Source: Scenedesmus sp. ARA3
Lineage: Eukaryota; Chlorophyta; Chlorophyceae; Sphaeropleales; Scenedesmaceae
Assembly (NCBI GenBank): GCA_004335835.1
Contig: RWJK01000976.1
Span: 118,533 to 182,532 of the forward strand
Length of the DNA: 64,000 nt
Reading direction: 5' to 3'
Positions 33,509 to 45,200 of this stretch are shown here, piece by piece. The notes beneath the pieces were generated by a model. That model saw only the letters and a list, made by a program, of their open reading frames with translations, made no database searches and was not told the DNA's origin. Position numbers and translations under genes: made by a program. The stretch's first letter is position 1. Every line of letters begins with the position of its first letter.

Positions 33509-35478
33509 GTTTGGCTTGCTGCTGCCGAACCCACTCCTAGTTTGTTGTTTTCGCTGCTGCTGCTGCTGCTGCTGATGCGTGCGGCCCTGCTGTGCTGAGT
33601 CATGCAGCTCAGCCACTGACAAGCAGGCAGCAGCTGCTGCTGCTGCCTCATACTCCTCACCCTGCAGGCTGCTGCTGCTGCTGCTGCTGCTGGTGCTAGC
33701 TATAGCCGCCGACCAGATCTGGTCCAGCAGATCTGCAAGCACATCATCATCAGGGCTCAGCTGCAGCTCAGCTAAACCCTCACCCACTTCAACCAGCTGA
33801 CTCAGCGGCAGCATCAGCAGCAGCGGAGGCGCACTCGGCAGGATTCGGCCCAGTGGCTGCTGCACGCCCCGCGCAGCAGCAGCAGCGCTTGCCCCAAAGT
33901 TGCTGGCAGTCAGCAGCTGCTGCCAGAAGAAGGTCATGCTGTCTGGCTGGCTGGGGCCTGGGCCCTCTTTAGGCTGCTGGTAGAGGTAGGGCTGGCTTGA
34001 TGCCGCTGCTGCTGCGCTGTTGGACGGCAGCGGGGCTGACAGGGCCGCTGCTAACGCCTGCGCTGCTGCTGCTGCTGCTGCTGGTGGCTGTCCTGGTGCT
34101 GCTGCTGCTGCTGCTGCTGCCGCTGCTGCCGAGCCTGCTGCTGCTGCTCCTGCTGCTGCTGCTGCTCCTGCTGCTGCTGTGGCTGCTGCTGCTGGTGGCA
34201 ACGTGTCAAGTTGAGGGACAGCCAGTGCTGCAACCCTGTCAACCTGCACCAGCCCCTCTGGTCCTAACATAGTGACCCTCCTGCTGCTGCTGCTGCTGCT
34301 CTCAGTTGACCACAGCTGTCCTCCGACAAACTGCACCAGCAGTGCTGCCAGCCAGCTGGGGGGTGGCTGCAGCCGCAAGCTCGCCACAGCAGCAAGCGTG
34401 TTGGCAAGCTGCGCCGGCGTGAAGGCAGCAGCGTGGCGGCTGCATGCAGCAAAAAATGGTGCCAGCTGGCGCCGGGGGGGCCTGTGGCTGAGTAGGGAAC
34501 AGGCGAACAGGGCCTTGGCCAGGCACAGCGTGTCCAGGGGCGTCTGGGGTTTGGGAGGGGAGGTAGGCAGATAGGCAGGCAGGCAGACAGTGTGCAGTTT
34601 GTGCTGTCAGTGCAGAGGAAGGCAAGCACAGGGTGACAGCCGTTGTATGGTGGATGCATGTCAACTGTTGTCTGGGTGGTGGTGCTCCACCAACCTGGGC
34701 AGGCAGTGCAACCAAGCATGCTCACAGAACCACGCAAGCATACGCGCACTGGATTGCTTGCAGGTGCGCAGTTGCACATTTACCATGCCTAAAAATGTCA
34801 TTGTACAGTGGCCCGCACCTGCCTGCTCCTGCGCGCCAGCTCCCGCCACAGCCCACCCCAGCCAGCTGGCATCAACTGCCAGCCCGCCTTGCCGCAGCCC
34901 TAAAGGCTGTCAGAGTGCAGTGCAACCACCGCCAACCCTTATCTGCCAGCGCTCATGCCTTACCACAGCCCTACCCACCTCATGCAACCACCACCACCAC
35001 AGTCACAACTACCCTCAGCGTAACCAACAGCCGTGGAGCAGGCATACATGACCCCGCACCTGTTTGCTAATGCGCGCCAGCTCCCGCCACAGCGCGCCCA
35101 CCCAGCCGGCGCCCACTGCCAGCCCTGCCTTGCCGCAGCCCCCAAGCAATCCAGCACATCCCACCAACACCATCACCACCACCACCACAAACACCAACAG
35201 CATGACTAACAGAGCACGTGTGAGATTGTGCTTGGGCTCCAGAATCCACTGGTAGCTTACAATGTTTTCTACCAGAGCGGCAAGAGGGCATGTGGCCAAG
35301 CGGTACCCGCACCTGCCTGCTCCTGCGCGCCAGCTCCCGCCACAGCCCACCCACCCAGGCGCCCTCAACTGCCAGCCCCGCCTTGCCGCAGCCCCACAGG
35401 CAGTCGCTCAGCTGCCGCAAGCTCATGCCAGCCTGGTGCCTGCTGACCAGGGCCTGCAGCGCTGACGTGGCGTCGGCA

Positions 35479-35509
<31 letters not shown>

Positions 35510-36165
35510 AAGGTCCCAGGCGGCCCAGGGCAGCGCAGACGGTTGCCACATCGGCCGGTGACATGTCGCCACTGAAGCTGCAGCACGACACCATGACACA
35601 TAAAAACGTACAATGCAAGACCAGGCAATGTCAGAGAGGTGCATGTAGTGTGGGGCTGTTACGCGCCTCCCGCCCTCCCCTGGTGCCCGCCCCAGCAGCC
35701 CACCCAGGCAGCCAGGCTGTGCTACGCCGCGGTGTGCCAGTCGCGGAAACACCCGATTGCAGTGTTCAAGCAGCCATATACAACTAGTGATCAGCATGCT
35801 CATCCTGCTGCTTGCCCAGCCACTTGATTCTCCACTGCACCAAGCCGGCAGTCAAGCAAATGTGACAGGTGACACACCAGGCGGTGACACACCAGGCAGT
35901 GACACACCAGGCAGTGACACACCAGGCAGTGACACACCAGGCAGTGACACACCTGTAGAGGGTTGACACAGTGCTGCTGTCTGGTTTAGTGAGTGTCAGC
36001 AACAACACACTCACCGCAGCGCCTCCTCCAGCAGCTCCCTCAGCAGCGTGCTGTGCCTCAGCCGGGCCCTGAACCCCAGCTGCCCCGGTGACACCAGCCC
36101 AGGCAGCCGCCGCAGCAGCAGCAGCACGTGCGGCAGGCCAATGGCAGGCGTGTCGCGCAGGCCCT

Positions 36166-36209
<44 letters not shown>

Positions 36210-37210
36210 CTGGTTGGTGGTCGCTGGCCTCACCACAATTCGATGAAAGTAACATAAACACACTAAATGGTCAGGCTTTGCAGTGAGGAATGCATGCGGC
36301 AGAATGCATGCCTGCAAAGCAGCCACAACAGTCAACACACGCTGGATCCTCAAGTATGGTCCACTACTTTAGCCTCTCCATCAGCTGCTGCTGCTGCTGC
36401 TGCTGCTGCTGGCCGCACCATGAACAGGCGTGCTGCCGACTCCCAGGAGTCACACTCCTCCAGGTGCTCCAGTAGGTCACTCGAGCCCACCGCCCACGCC
36501 TCGGCAGCAGGGAAGGGCCTGGCACGCAGCACAGCACACAGCATGCAGCCACGGTTACACTGGCGGCGAGTCTGTTTGACAAGCAGTGGTGCACACTGCC
36601 CAAGCCTCGGCAGTAGGGAAGGGCCTGACGCGCAGCGCAGCACACAGCACACACATGTGCACACAAACACAGTGTGTTTTCAATGACGTATGTGAGACAT
36701 TCTTGGTGCGTCTGGTTGGCAAGAAGTGGAGCAGCAGCCCATGCCTCAGCAGCAGGGATAGGATTGGCACGCGTAACACACAACAAACAAACGCTGCAAC
36801 ATGCCCATACATCACAGTCACATGACAGTCACATGACATGTGAATGCCATGCAGCTGGCCGTTGTAATGACAATCAGCACAGCCAGACGGCCTGGCCAGG
36901 CCTCCAGCAGCTGCAGTCCCTGTGCATGCCATGCAAAGGTGTCTGTGTGACAACTGGGCCTGCTACCAACTCAGGCCACAGCAGCTGAAAGGGCCTGCAG
37001 CAGCTGCTGCGCTTGTGACACACCATGCAGAAAGTGTTTGTTTGACAATTATATGTGTCAACAGCCCAGGGCACCTGAAAGGGCCTGCAGCAGCTGCGGT
37101 GTGCCAGCAGCGCACCTTCCTTCCAGCGCATCAAACATGAGCTGGTCGGTGTCGGGCCCAGTCAGCCCAAAGCTCTCAGCACCAAGCAGCATCGGGTCAA
37201 GCACCTGCAG

Positions 37211-37262
<52 letters not shown>

Positions 37263-38307
37263 TTTGTTAGCAGCAATAGGCTACAGCAGAGCGCACTGGA
37301 GTTGTGGCTGCATGAACTTTACCAACCAACCGTTGCTGCTGCCCTGCCTGCAGCACACCCCTGAAACTAGCTGAAGGCCTGGTGGTGGGTAAGGTGATTC
37401 ACACGCCATGTTGCCACAGAACCACACAGTATGAACCCCGACCCAGGCCGCAACAGACAGCGCACCAGCCAGGCCCATGATTCTAGCCCTACTGAGTAAG
37501 CCTAGGCACCCACCAGCTCTACACTCTGCGGGTCAGGCTGTCTGCCGGCAGCAATGTCCTGCACCACACTCAGCGCCACCTGCAGAGGCACGCGGCACAT
37601 AGGACAACCGTGAAATTGACAGCCACAGAATCTTGAGGTGCCGCGCTAGCGTGGGGATTTGGCACAGCATGGTTTTATGCAACAGCAGAGAAGCGACAGT
37701 GGCACAGCAGCTAGACAGAGCTGTCCATTGTACTACCAGAGTGCGTGCAATCCTGACTTTGTAACATGTTTATCATGCATACATCACAGATACCTGTCAT
37801 GCGGTCAGATTTTGCCAGCCTGCACCTCACACAAACATGTGCATGTTATGTTGTTACTTCATGTTGTTAAAATCACCAAATAACGCAGCTGCCCACCTCT
37901 GCAGTGAATGGGCTGCGTGCTGCAGCTGCCACAGCAGCAGCCGCCTCTGCTGCTGCCTGCTGCTCCTCGCCCAGCCCCCCAGGCCGCAGCCTGGCAGCCG
38001 CCAGCGCAGCAGCAGCAGCGGCGGCAGCAGCAGCCAGCCGCGCCTGATACTCCGGCGGCAGCTGCCGCTTTGCTGCTGCTGCTTCTGCTTGCTCGTGCTG
38101 CTGTTCTGCTGTTACGTCTGCTGCAAGGACAGCGTATGGCGCGGGTGTTGCGAATTGGCGGTTGATGCCGTCTTCCAGGAACGACTCGACTTCTGCTGCT
38201 GTTGCTGTTGTGGTTTGGGGCTTGAAGAACCCTGGCGGAGGCTGGAAGGGAGAGAACAGCTGCTCTGAAGGGTCAACATAGTCTGCATAAGCACCTTGCT
38301 CTTCACC

Positions 38308-38340
<33 letters not shown>

Positions 38341-38985
38341 TGCTTGTTGTGGCGAATCTCCAGCAGCAAGATCGGCTGCTTCCTGATTAGTTGATGAGGG
38401 TGGCACTGCTGCTGTGCCTGCTTGCTGTTGGGCGGTGAACTCTGCCCCTGCAGGGGGTGCCTGCTTGAAAGTACCTGCAGCATCTGCTGCTGCTGCATCA
38501 TCTGGCGGGCTTGCAGCACCACTCCTCCATCTCAGCACACGGCGACCATCAGCGGCGCCCCTGCCGCTGCTGCTGCGCGTGGTGGGTTCTTGTTGCTGCT
38601 GTTCGCTCTGCGACCTGCCTTGCTGCTCTTCTCTCTGCGAGGGCTGTGCACCAGTGCTTTCGTCATCGCTTTGGGTGGTCTGCTTCTGCCTGGTCTGCTT
38701 GCCCGGCCTCTGCTGCTGTCCCTTTCCCTGCTGCTGCTGCTGCTGCTGCCTGGGCTTCCGCTGCTGCTGAGCCTTCTGTACATCTTTATCTGGATCTGAA
38801 GATGTGGATGCATCATCCCTATCTTCACCAGCAGCAGCCGATCGCCACTTGATGTCCCGTGAGCTCTGCAAGCGTCCAGTACAGTATTGCGGGACACGAC
38901 GCAACACCAGCGTATGCTGACACCCAGTGCAGGGAGACTGTGACGTATACGAATTATGTCTGTGATGGCATCGCGCGGGAAGCAT
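31640..38985 (-). CDS. Large Q/A/S-rich protein with OPR/FASTK-like helical repeats, probably organellar RNA-binding
   Basis: Eight exons keep frame: 37897-38985 (ATG at 38985), 37514-37579, 37116-37204, 36419-36518, 36015-36163, 35313-35577, 32274-34543 and 31640-31949, about 1,445 residues. The first 50 residues are rich in Arg, His, Ser and poor in acids (organelle targeting). Residues about 60-320 are disordered Gln/Ser/Ala sequence. The middle holds helical repeats: MSPADVATVCAALGRLG, then MSLRQLSDCLWGCGKAGLAV, then FTPAQLANTLAAVASLRLQ followed by PPPSWLAALL, then AEPQALVRMLIAVATL. This L-x-N-x-L-(W)-A-x-A-x-L pattern is that of chlorophyte OPR/Tbc2-like and FASTK-like proteins acting in chloroplast or mitochondrial RNA metabolism. 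No C-terminal RAP domain is visible. Long CAG runs code polyGln, polySer, polyAla and an Asp-rich patch in exon 7. Introns 3, 4 and 6 carry copies of exon edges. Family assignment is moderate, function inferred. Confidence 0.6.
34813..35394 (-). repeat. Three tandem copies of the exon 6 3' end with its donor site (OPR-like gene)
   Basis: The true exon end (35307-35394, coding GCGKAGLAVEGAWVGGLWRE and LARRSRQ then GTGCGG) is followed in the intron by copies at 35053-35140 (GCGKAGLAVGAGWVGALWRE, LARISKQ) and 34813-34899 (GCGKAGWQLMPAGWGGLWRE, LARRSRQ). All are open and keep a phase-0 GTGCGG donor. Steps are 254 and 240 bases. Confidence 0.9.
35866..35953. repeat. 15-base minisatellite in intron 5 of the OPR-like gene
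   Basis: The unit AGGCAGTGACACACC is repeated about five and a half times, nearly perfectly. Confidence 0.95.
36164..36208 (-). repeat. (CTG)n microsatellite abutting the exon 5 acceptor
   Basis: About fourteen AGC triplets on the plus strand; read as CTG on the coding strand they end exactly in the CAG of the 3' splice site at 36164. Confidence 0.95.
36491..36790 (-). repeat. Three copies of the exon 4 5' edge with acceptor (OPR-like gene)
   Basis: The block coding PFPAAEAWAV with its upstream acceptor occurs in the real exon (36491-36542) and again, more divergent, at about 36597-36655 (PFPTAEAWAV) and 36737-36790 (PIPAAEAWAA). Steps are about 106 and 140 bases. Confidence 0.8.
37212..37261 (-). 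repeat. (CTG)16 microsatellite before the exon 3 acceptor
   Basis: An uninterrupted run of about sixteen CAG triplets on the plus strand, seven bases from the acceptor at 37205. Confidence 0.95.
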
Positions 38986-39713
38986 GGGTCACTCACTGCA
39001 CACTGGTCTACACCTCAACTTCTGTGCTGCGGCATAGTTATGCTGCACCTTCCACTTGCGAGCGCGGAATCGGCCGCAATGGACGCCTCATTACACTTGT
39101 TTTGGTGCCAGGAACCTCAAACGCCGAGGGCCCGAGGGGTTCGAAGCGCCTGGACAGAACCCTAGTGACACCAGCTGGTGCTGCTGAGTCAGCAAGCTGG
39201 TGTGCTCAAACAGCAGGCTTACATAGGACACAACAGGCTGTCAGATCAGACTACGGCACTTCTCCGAGGTACCCTAGATGCTGGTGTTCCATCGCAAGTA
39301 CAGAGTGTGTCACAGATCAACCCACAAGCTGTTAAAAAGATGTTACGGCCAACCAATCATTTGCGCTGTGGCATGCTGCTCAGCAGCGTGTGAGTAGACA
39401 CCAGCTGCCAGTATGCTACACTCAGTCTCAATGCAGCCTGTTTTAGGAACTTGACACGTGACCAGTTGAAAGCATGTCATGCACCAGCTGATGCAACCAA
39501 AATGCATTTGTTGAACCAACGCAACAGCAAAGGAAACAAAGGTAAGCTCAAGGCCATAGGCCGTGATGCCGGGGCATGCGACACAAACACTAACATGCAA
39601 AGCCCGCACTCACAGATGCGCAATGAAAACGCCATCAATACATAATCAGCCGCGCACAAGGCCGCCGGAGCGATTTTCTGAACCCTAAACCTTAAACACA
39701 GTTTTGATACCAA
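38986..39713. other. Intergenic, 0.7 kb
   Basis: Upstream of the OPR-like gene and downstream of the Cys-rich membrane protein gene. It lacks CAG runs. No gene or element recognised. Confidence 0.4.
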
Positions 39714-41579
39714 TCAATACGCATGCCAGTCTGTGCTCACTGGCGAGGTGACCCTGCGGATGGCATAATGCTTGACAATGACCAGCACACCAAAGCCAGC
39801 CAGGCCCACCGCAAAACACGCCGCCACAAGCCCAAACGCAACCGTGGCAGCCGCCGCCATCCTGCGCTGCCGCGCCGCCAGCCGCTGCTGCTGCTCAAAC
39901 ATTGCCTCCACCTCTTCAAATGCAGCAGGCACCTCCAGCACTGTGCTGGTGTACGCTGCAGCAAACCTTGCATCCTTGCAATCAATGCCGTGCGTCTTGA
40001 CAAGCGAAAAGCCGTACACAGTGTCCTCCGCTAGGCTGTTGCTGCTGCTGCAGAAGCTCACGGCTTCATTGCAGTCAATGCCTGAAAAAGGCACCTGGCA
40101 CCACGCCTTCAAATCAGCGCAGCACTGCTCACGCTGCGCCTTGGTCTCCTTCGCTGCCAGCGTCAGCGCCTTGCAGGAGCACGGCGGAGCCGGCGGGCAG
40201 TCCACGTACAGGAACGCCGATATCGCGTCGACATGTGGCGCGTCCGCGGGGTTTAACCGGGACTTTGCCAGCGCGGTATAGTAAGCTTCCAGATGCTTAC
40301 ATTCAAGCAAGTCCCCTGCTGGCCCGCAGCGCGAATACAATGCAGCCTTGCATGCAGACTCCTCAAGAGCCCAAGATGCGCTGCGCGCAACGTAACGGCA
40401 GTAGCAGCTGCCAGCCTTGCTGCTGCTGCTGCTGCTGGCGTCGGCCAGCTGCTGCGGCCCTTTGCTGCCTGGCAAGCTGCTACAGGTCGGGCATGGCACG
40501 CAGGCAGCAGCAGCAGCGCGTGTGCTGTTACTCTGCAGCTGCGGCTTGAGTGCCACTGCTGCTGCTGCTGCTGGTTGTGGTGTGGCTTTCACGGCTGCGT
40601 GCTGCTTCTGTGGCTCCGCAAGTAGGCTGCGCCCTGCAGCTCCGACTGCCTCACCACCTGCTGCTGCTGCTGCCATCTGCAGGCCTGAGTATGCTCCGTA
40701 AGCTCCGTAGCTGCTGCTGCTGTCCTGTCCATAGCTTCCTGCATAGTAGTCTGCCAGCTCCAGCACTGCCGTGCTGCCCAAGGGCAGGGGCTCCAAGCCA
40801 GCTGGCAGCTCTGGCACCGCCTGCACTGTCAGCAGTTCCACTGATGCCTCTGGCTTACTGCGCAGCAGCCAGCAAACAAGAAATCAATTGTCAAGCAATG
40901 GTCACTTGGCAGCAGGACTTGGTTATGTCAAACCTTTCTCTTCATGGACGCAGCAATAAAGAGGGTGATGGACGTGAAGCAGTAGAACAACAGTACAGGT
41001 AGCTATGCTAAGCTCAAAACAGGTATAGGTGCAGCGATCAGGTGTGCCTTTGTGCCGCTTCTGCTTCAAAATGATGGCTTCAAACAGTTGGCTGATGGCA
41101 CTGTTGACTGCTGCATCTGCTCGGCTTCGCTTGCTTGGCATCCGTGGAAACTGCTGCATGCAGGTGCATAGCTTTACCCACCTCAGCAGCTGACGACCAG
41201 CTTTGCTGCTGTCAGGAACTGCTGTTGCTGCTGCATGCTGGCGCACAGCGCCGGTTGTGAACAACCTGCAGGAACAGCACAAACAACGCAGGAGTGCTCA
41301 GCTGAAGTTGATGATGTCGTTCAGCCCATACAGGCTTCGTGGTACGACTGCAGTGTTCAATCTTCGCCTGCAGTGTGCTGCCGGTACTCCTGCCGGGTGA
41401 GCTGCACCTGTCAGAACATTCCAGTCAGGTGCCATGCAGCTGGTTGATCATGCACAGCTACTGCTGCTGCTGGTGCTGCAGATGCCCACTCACTCTGTTT
41501 CTACGTCGTTTAAGCCGTAAATTGGGACGCTAAGCAGCAGCGGAGCCAGCAGGACAAGCCGCACCAGGGCGGTCTTCAT
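39714..41579 (-). CDS. Secreted, cysteine-rich, single-pass membrane protein of unknown function
   Basis: Three exons in phase: 41494-41579 (ATG at 41579), 41182-41265 and 39714-40857, 437 residues. A signal peptide (MKTALVRLVLLAPLLLSVPI) opens the protein. A Ser/Ala/Gln/Tyr-rich region follows (about 60-190), then a Cys-rich ectodomain, then near the C-terminus an Arg-flanked hydrophobic span (TVAFGLVAACFAVGLAGFGV) and a short basic tail ending DWHAY: type I topology. The ectodomain looks like two copies of one module: CYCRYVARSASWALEESAC with later C and C, and CSCKALTLAAKETKAQREQC with later C and C, each starting C-x-C and holding a further pair about 6-8 residues apart. I do not recognise the family. 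A cell-surface or endomembrane role is inference. TTTATAAAA at about 41791-41799 is a possible TATA box 210 bases upstream. Confidence 0.65.
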
Positions 41580-42261
41580 GCTGGTCTGCATTGAGACAGC
41601 GGGGCGGCAAAAGCAGTTTGTCGAGAAATCGGCAAAACCAACATTATATTACAATAAAACTATCACAGGTTCATCTACACTGTGCGCTGCTGCTGCTGCA
41701 TGCTCGAGATTCCCGCGCCCGCCCCGGCTACAGCTGTTGCTCACTTGACGCCGATCGCTTTCAGGGATTCAGTTACTTGAGTATAATGCAATTTATAAAA
41801 GCTCAGCTGGTTCTGTAGGGATCAATCGTGGGACTACTCGGCAAAGGTCAAAGTGCCGTTGAGCTGGCTAACGATGGTTGTATCTTGCCAAGTTGGCGAA
41901 GCAACGCGCAAATCAGACCGATCTTCAACAGAAACTATCAATGTTGAAAGGCACAGGCTGCTCAGGGTTGCCTGCACACTGTTACTTTGATCACACATGG
42001 AGCCACACATGCACCATACGAGGGAACAAATTTGATGCCCTCAAGGCTAATGATGGCTGGACAGTAGACGAGCAATTAACCTGGCTTCAACCCTGGCATG
42101 TGCCACGGTCACATGTACTTCGTTATCAGCACATTGACTGCGTCTCCGCTGTACAACAGCAAGGCTTGGTGCTCAACCACCTGACAGCAGGCCACCACTG
42201 CCAGCAGTGCTGCGCCAGCAAAGCAGCATGCACACAACGCCATACAGCACGCACGCATGCA
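41580..42261. other. Intergenic, 0.7 kb
   Basis: Promoter side of the Cys-rich protein gene and 3' side of the Dbp9 gene. A TATA-like word is at about 41791-41799. A 198-codon open frame at 41878-42474 (+) overlaps the helicase 3' end and has no recognisable content. Confidence 0.4.
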
Positions 42262-45200
42262 TCACCGCCGGCTCTTGGCGCCAGCGCCCATCGTGGGCCG
42301 CACTTTCTTCACGTTGTACTTGCCGCCTGCTGCAACTGCTGCCACCTTCTTGCCCTGAGCCTGCGCCTTGTATGCAGGCCCGCCAACACCTGCCAGCGCC
42401 TTCGCTTTGCTTGGCTTCAAAGGCTTAGCCAGTGCTCGCTTCTCAAGCTCAGTGAGCTCTTCATCCACTGCTGAACCACCCTTCTTGGGTGCCCGCATGA
42501 ACACACCACCTGCTGCTGCTGCTGGCGGTGCTGCAGCAGCTGCTCCTGGTGCTCCAGCTGCTGCTGGCGCTGCTGCTGCTGCATCGCCCACTGCCTTGAG
42601 TGGATCTGCGCGCTTCACTCTTTTGTTCGTCGGGCCCTTCTGCTTTGGGCGCCGCTGCGCCGCCGCGACAGCTGCTGCTGCTGCGGCAGCAGCCTGTGCT
42701 GCTGCTACTGCTGCGGGGTCCTTTAGGTATGCTGGCACGTGCTTCAGGTGCGGCGCATTGCCCGCCTTGCGGTGCATGGGCTTGTCGTGCTTCAGCAGTG
42801 CCTGCAGGACAAGGTGGAACACAAAGGCACACATCGCCGTCAACACTGCATGCCTTGGCTGCTACTACATCACTGAGCTCACGCACTGCCACCCACCACT
42901 GGCATCCACAAACAGCATGCAACAAGAGCAACACCTGCACTCAAAGCAACACCATCACCCTGATATCACAAAACAATTTCGTAACAAATAACATGAGAAC
43001 AAATCACATTCCTCACCCGCTCCGCCTCGTGCTCCTCAAAGTAGTCTGCAAGCTTCTCGCTGTTGAGCAGCTCGCGCTGCAGCTCGCGCGCGCGCGCCTC
43101 GCGCACAGCGCCCCGCGTGATGGTGCGGGCCACATCCTCCGCCCTGTAGCGCAGCGCCTCAAGGCTGGGCCGGCTCAGGCGGCTGAAGGGCCGCAGCGCC
43201 TGCATGATTGCAGTAAAAACACAGCAGCGACAACATGCAGTAAGCCAAACAGCAGCAACAACGTGCTCGGGCAGCGGAAGAGCGGCAGCGCCCGAAGCAT
43301 ACAGATTACTGTGAGGTGGACAGCAGCAACAACATGCAGAGAATGTACGTGGAGTGCAGCGCCTATTGGTACTGGTACTGTGATTTAATTCAATTCAACT
43401 GCGCAGAAGCCACGACACCACTGCAAGCAGCCACCTCACTCATGCAGTAGTGCAGCTTCATTGTGCACACCGAGATTACTAGCAGCCACAGCACTGTTGG
43501 CATGTTGCACCGAATGCAGGTGCCTACTCCAGCAGCCAAAAGGCTAACCCCACAAACAGAAACAAGCGACTCAAAGCCAGGAAAAGACGTGTAGCACTGC
43601 ATGGCCATGCACAGCGCCACACTCACGGGGCGATCCTGCGCTGCTTTTTGCCTGCTCCTCCTGCCACCGCCCTCCCCCTCATCTTCACTGCCGCTGCTGT
43701 CATCGTCAGAGCTGCTGCTGCTGCTGTCGCCTGCTGCAGCCGCCACGCCTGCGGCAGCGGCAGCACTCTGCTGCTGCTGCTGCTGCTGCTGCAGCGCCTG
43801 CTGCAGCTCCTGCCGGAAGTCATCATCCTGTGGGGTGAGCAGGGTGAGGGCCAGCCCTGACTGCCCTGCACGGCCCGTCCTGCCAACCCTGTGCACATAG
43901 CCCTGCACGGCAGCGGCAGCAGCAGCAGCAGCAGCAGGCGTTGGTGGGCAAGGCATCGATGCACGCGGCACTGCTGGGTGGGGTGCTCACAGGTGCTCAA
44001 CGCAGCAGCCACGCAGCTGACGCACCCAGTGCTGCCGCCCAGGTACTACAGATCGCATGCATCCCAAGGCCGCTGTACTTCGTTCCTCAAAACACATCCA
44101 ACGTGACAGCAGCGCACCTGCACGCTATCAGGGATGTCAAAGTTGATGATGCTGCGCACTCCTTTGAAGTCTATGCCACGCGTGACTCCAAACTCCTCGT
44201 CTTTGCGCGCCTTCTGCTGCTGCTGCTGCTTGCCTGGCTTGTCCTGCTGCTTGCGCTTGCGCTTGCGGCCGCGGCCCACGTCTGCCTCTGCTGCTGCTGC
44301 CGCCGCTGCTGCTGCCGCTGCTGTTCTGTCCCTTGCGTGCACATCATCTGCAAAGGCAGCAAAGGCAGCATCGGGCGGGGAGCATGAAACTGCCGGATAC
44401 ATTTGAACCACGCTGGAGCCACCAACCCACAGCCACAGCACTCACCTACTGCTATCAGAAAGTCGAAGAGGCCCTTGTTGAAGCTGGCACAAGTGGCACA
44501 TAGCAGAACATCAACACTGCCCTGGCCACCCCCAGGTCCACCGAACCACAGCCAAAAGCACTCACCGACTGCTATCAGAAAGTGGAAGAGGCCCTTGTTG
44601 AAGCTGGCACAAGTGGCAGAGCATCAACACTGCCCTGGCCACACGTTGAAACCACAGCCGAAAGCACTCACCTACTGCTATGAGGAAGTCGAACAGCCCC
44701 TTGTTGAAGCTGGCCAGGATGTGGCTGCGGCTGTTCACGGGCAGCTCCGCGTGCAGGCAGCCCAGCCGCAGCCCAAAGCTCTCCAGGAACAGCCGCAGCC
44801 CCACGCCAGCCTCCACGCTGCCAGCAAAGATCAGCACCTGCAGCGATGCACACACACATACACACATAAACCAAACAGAGGATGAGAGAGGAACAGCCGC
44901 AGCCCCACGCCAGCCTCCACGCTGCCAGCAAAGATCAGCACCTGCAGCGATGCACACACACATACACACATAAACCAAACAGAGGATGAGAGAGGAACAG
45001 CCGCAGCCCCACGCCAGCCTCCACGCTGCCAGCGAAGATCAGCACCTGCAGCCGCGCAGCGGTGCAAGCCACGCACAGGGTGAGCTCCGGCAGGTCCTCA
45101 CGGCAGTTTTGTGGTCCTTCAAGCTCCACAGCCATCATGTTGCACCCGCCTGCACTGCACCAGCTGCGCACCTTCTTGTGCAGCAGCCCCAGTTTCAACT

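Noticed and set aside
32493..33575. 360-codon open frame on the plus strand
   Set aside because: It is antisense to the OPR-like exon 7 and consists of Cys/Ser/Ala/Leu runs that arise from reading CAG repeats on the other strand; no domains.
35866..35953. Direct repeats considered as a CRISPR array
   Set aside because: Units of 15 bases are contiguous without spacers and lie in an intron of a eukaryotic gene; it is a minisatellite.
39130..39160. GGTTCGAA word resembling a tRNA B box
   Set aside because: No matching A box or cloverleaf could be drawn around it.
39682..39700. AACCCTAAACCTTAAAC, resembling plant/algal telomere repeat
   Set aside because: Only one and a half imperfect units; not an interstitial telomere array.
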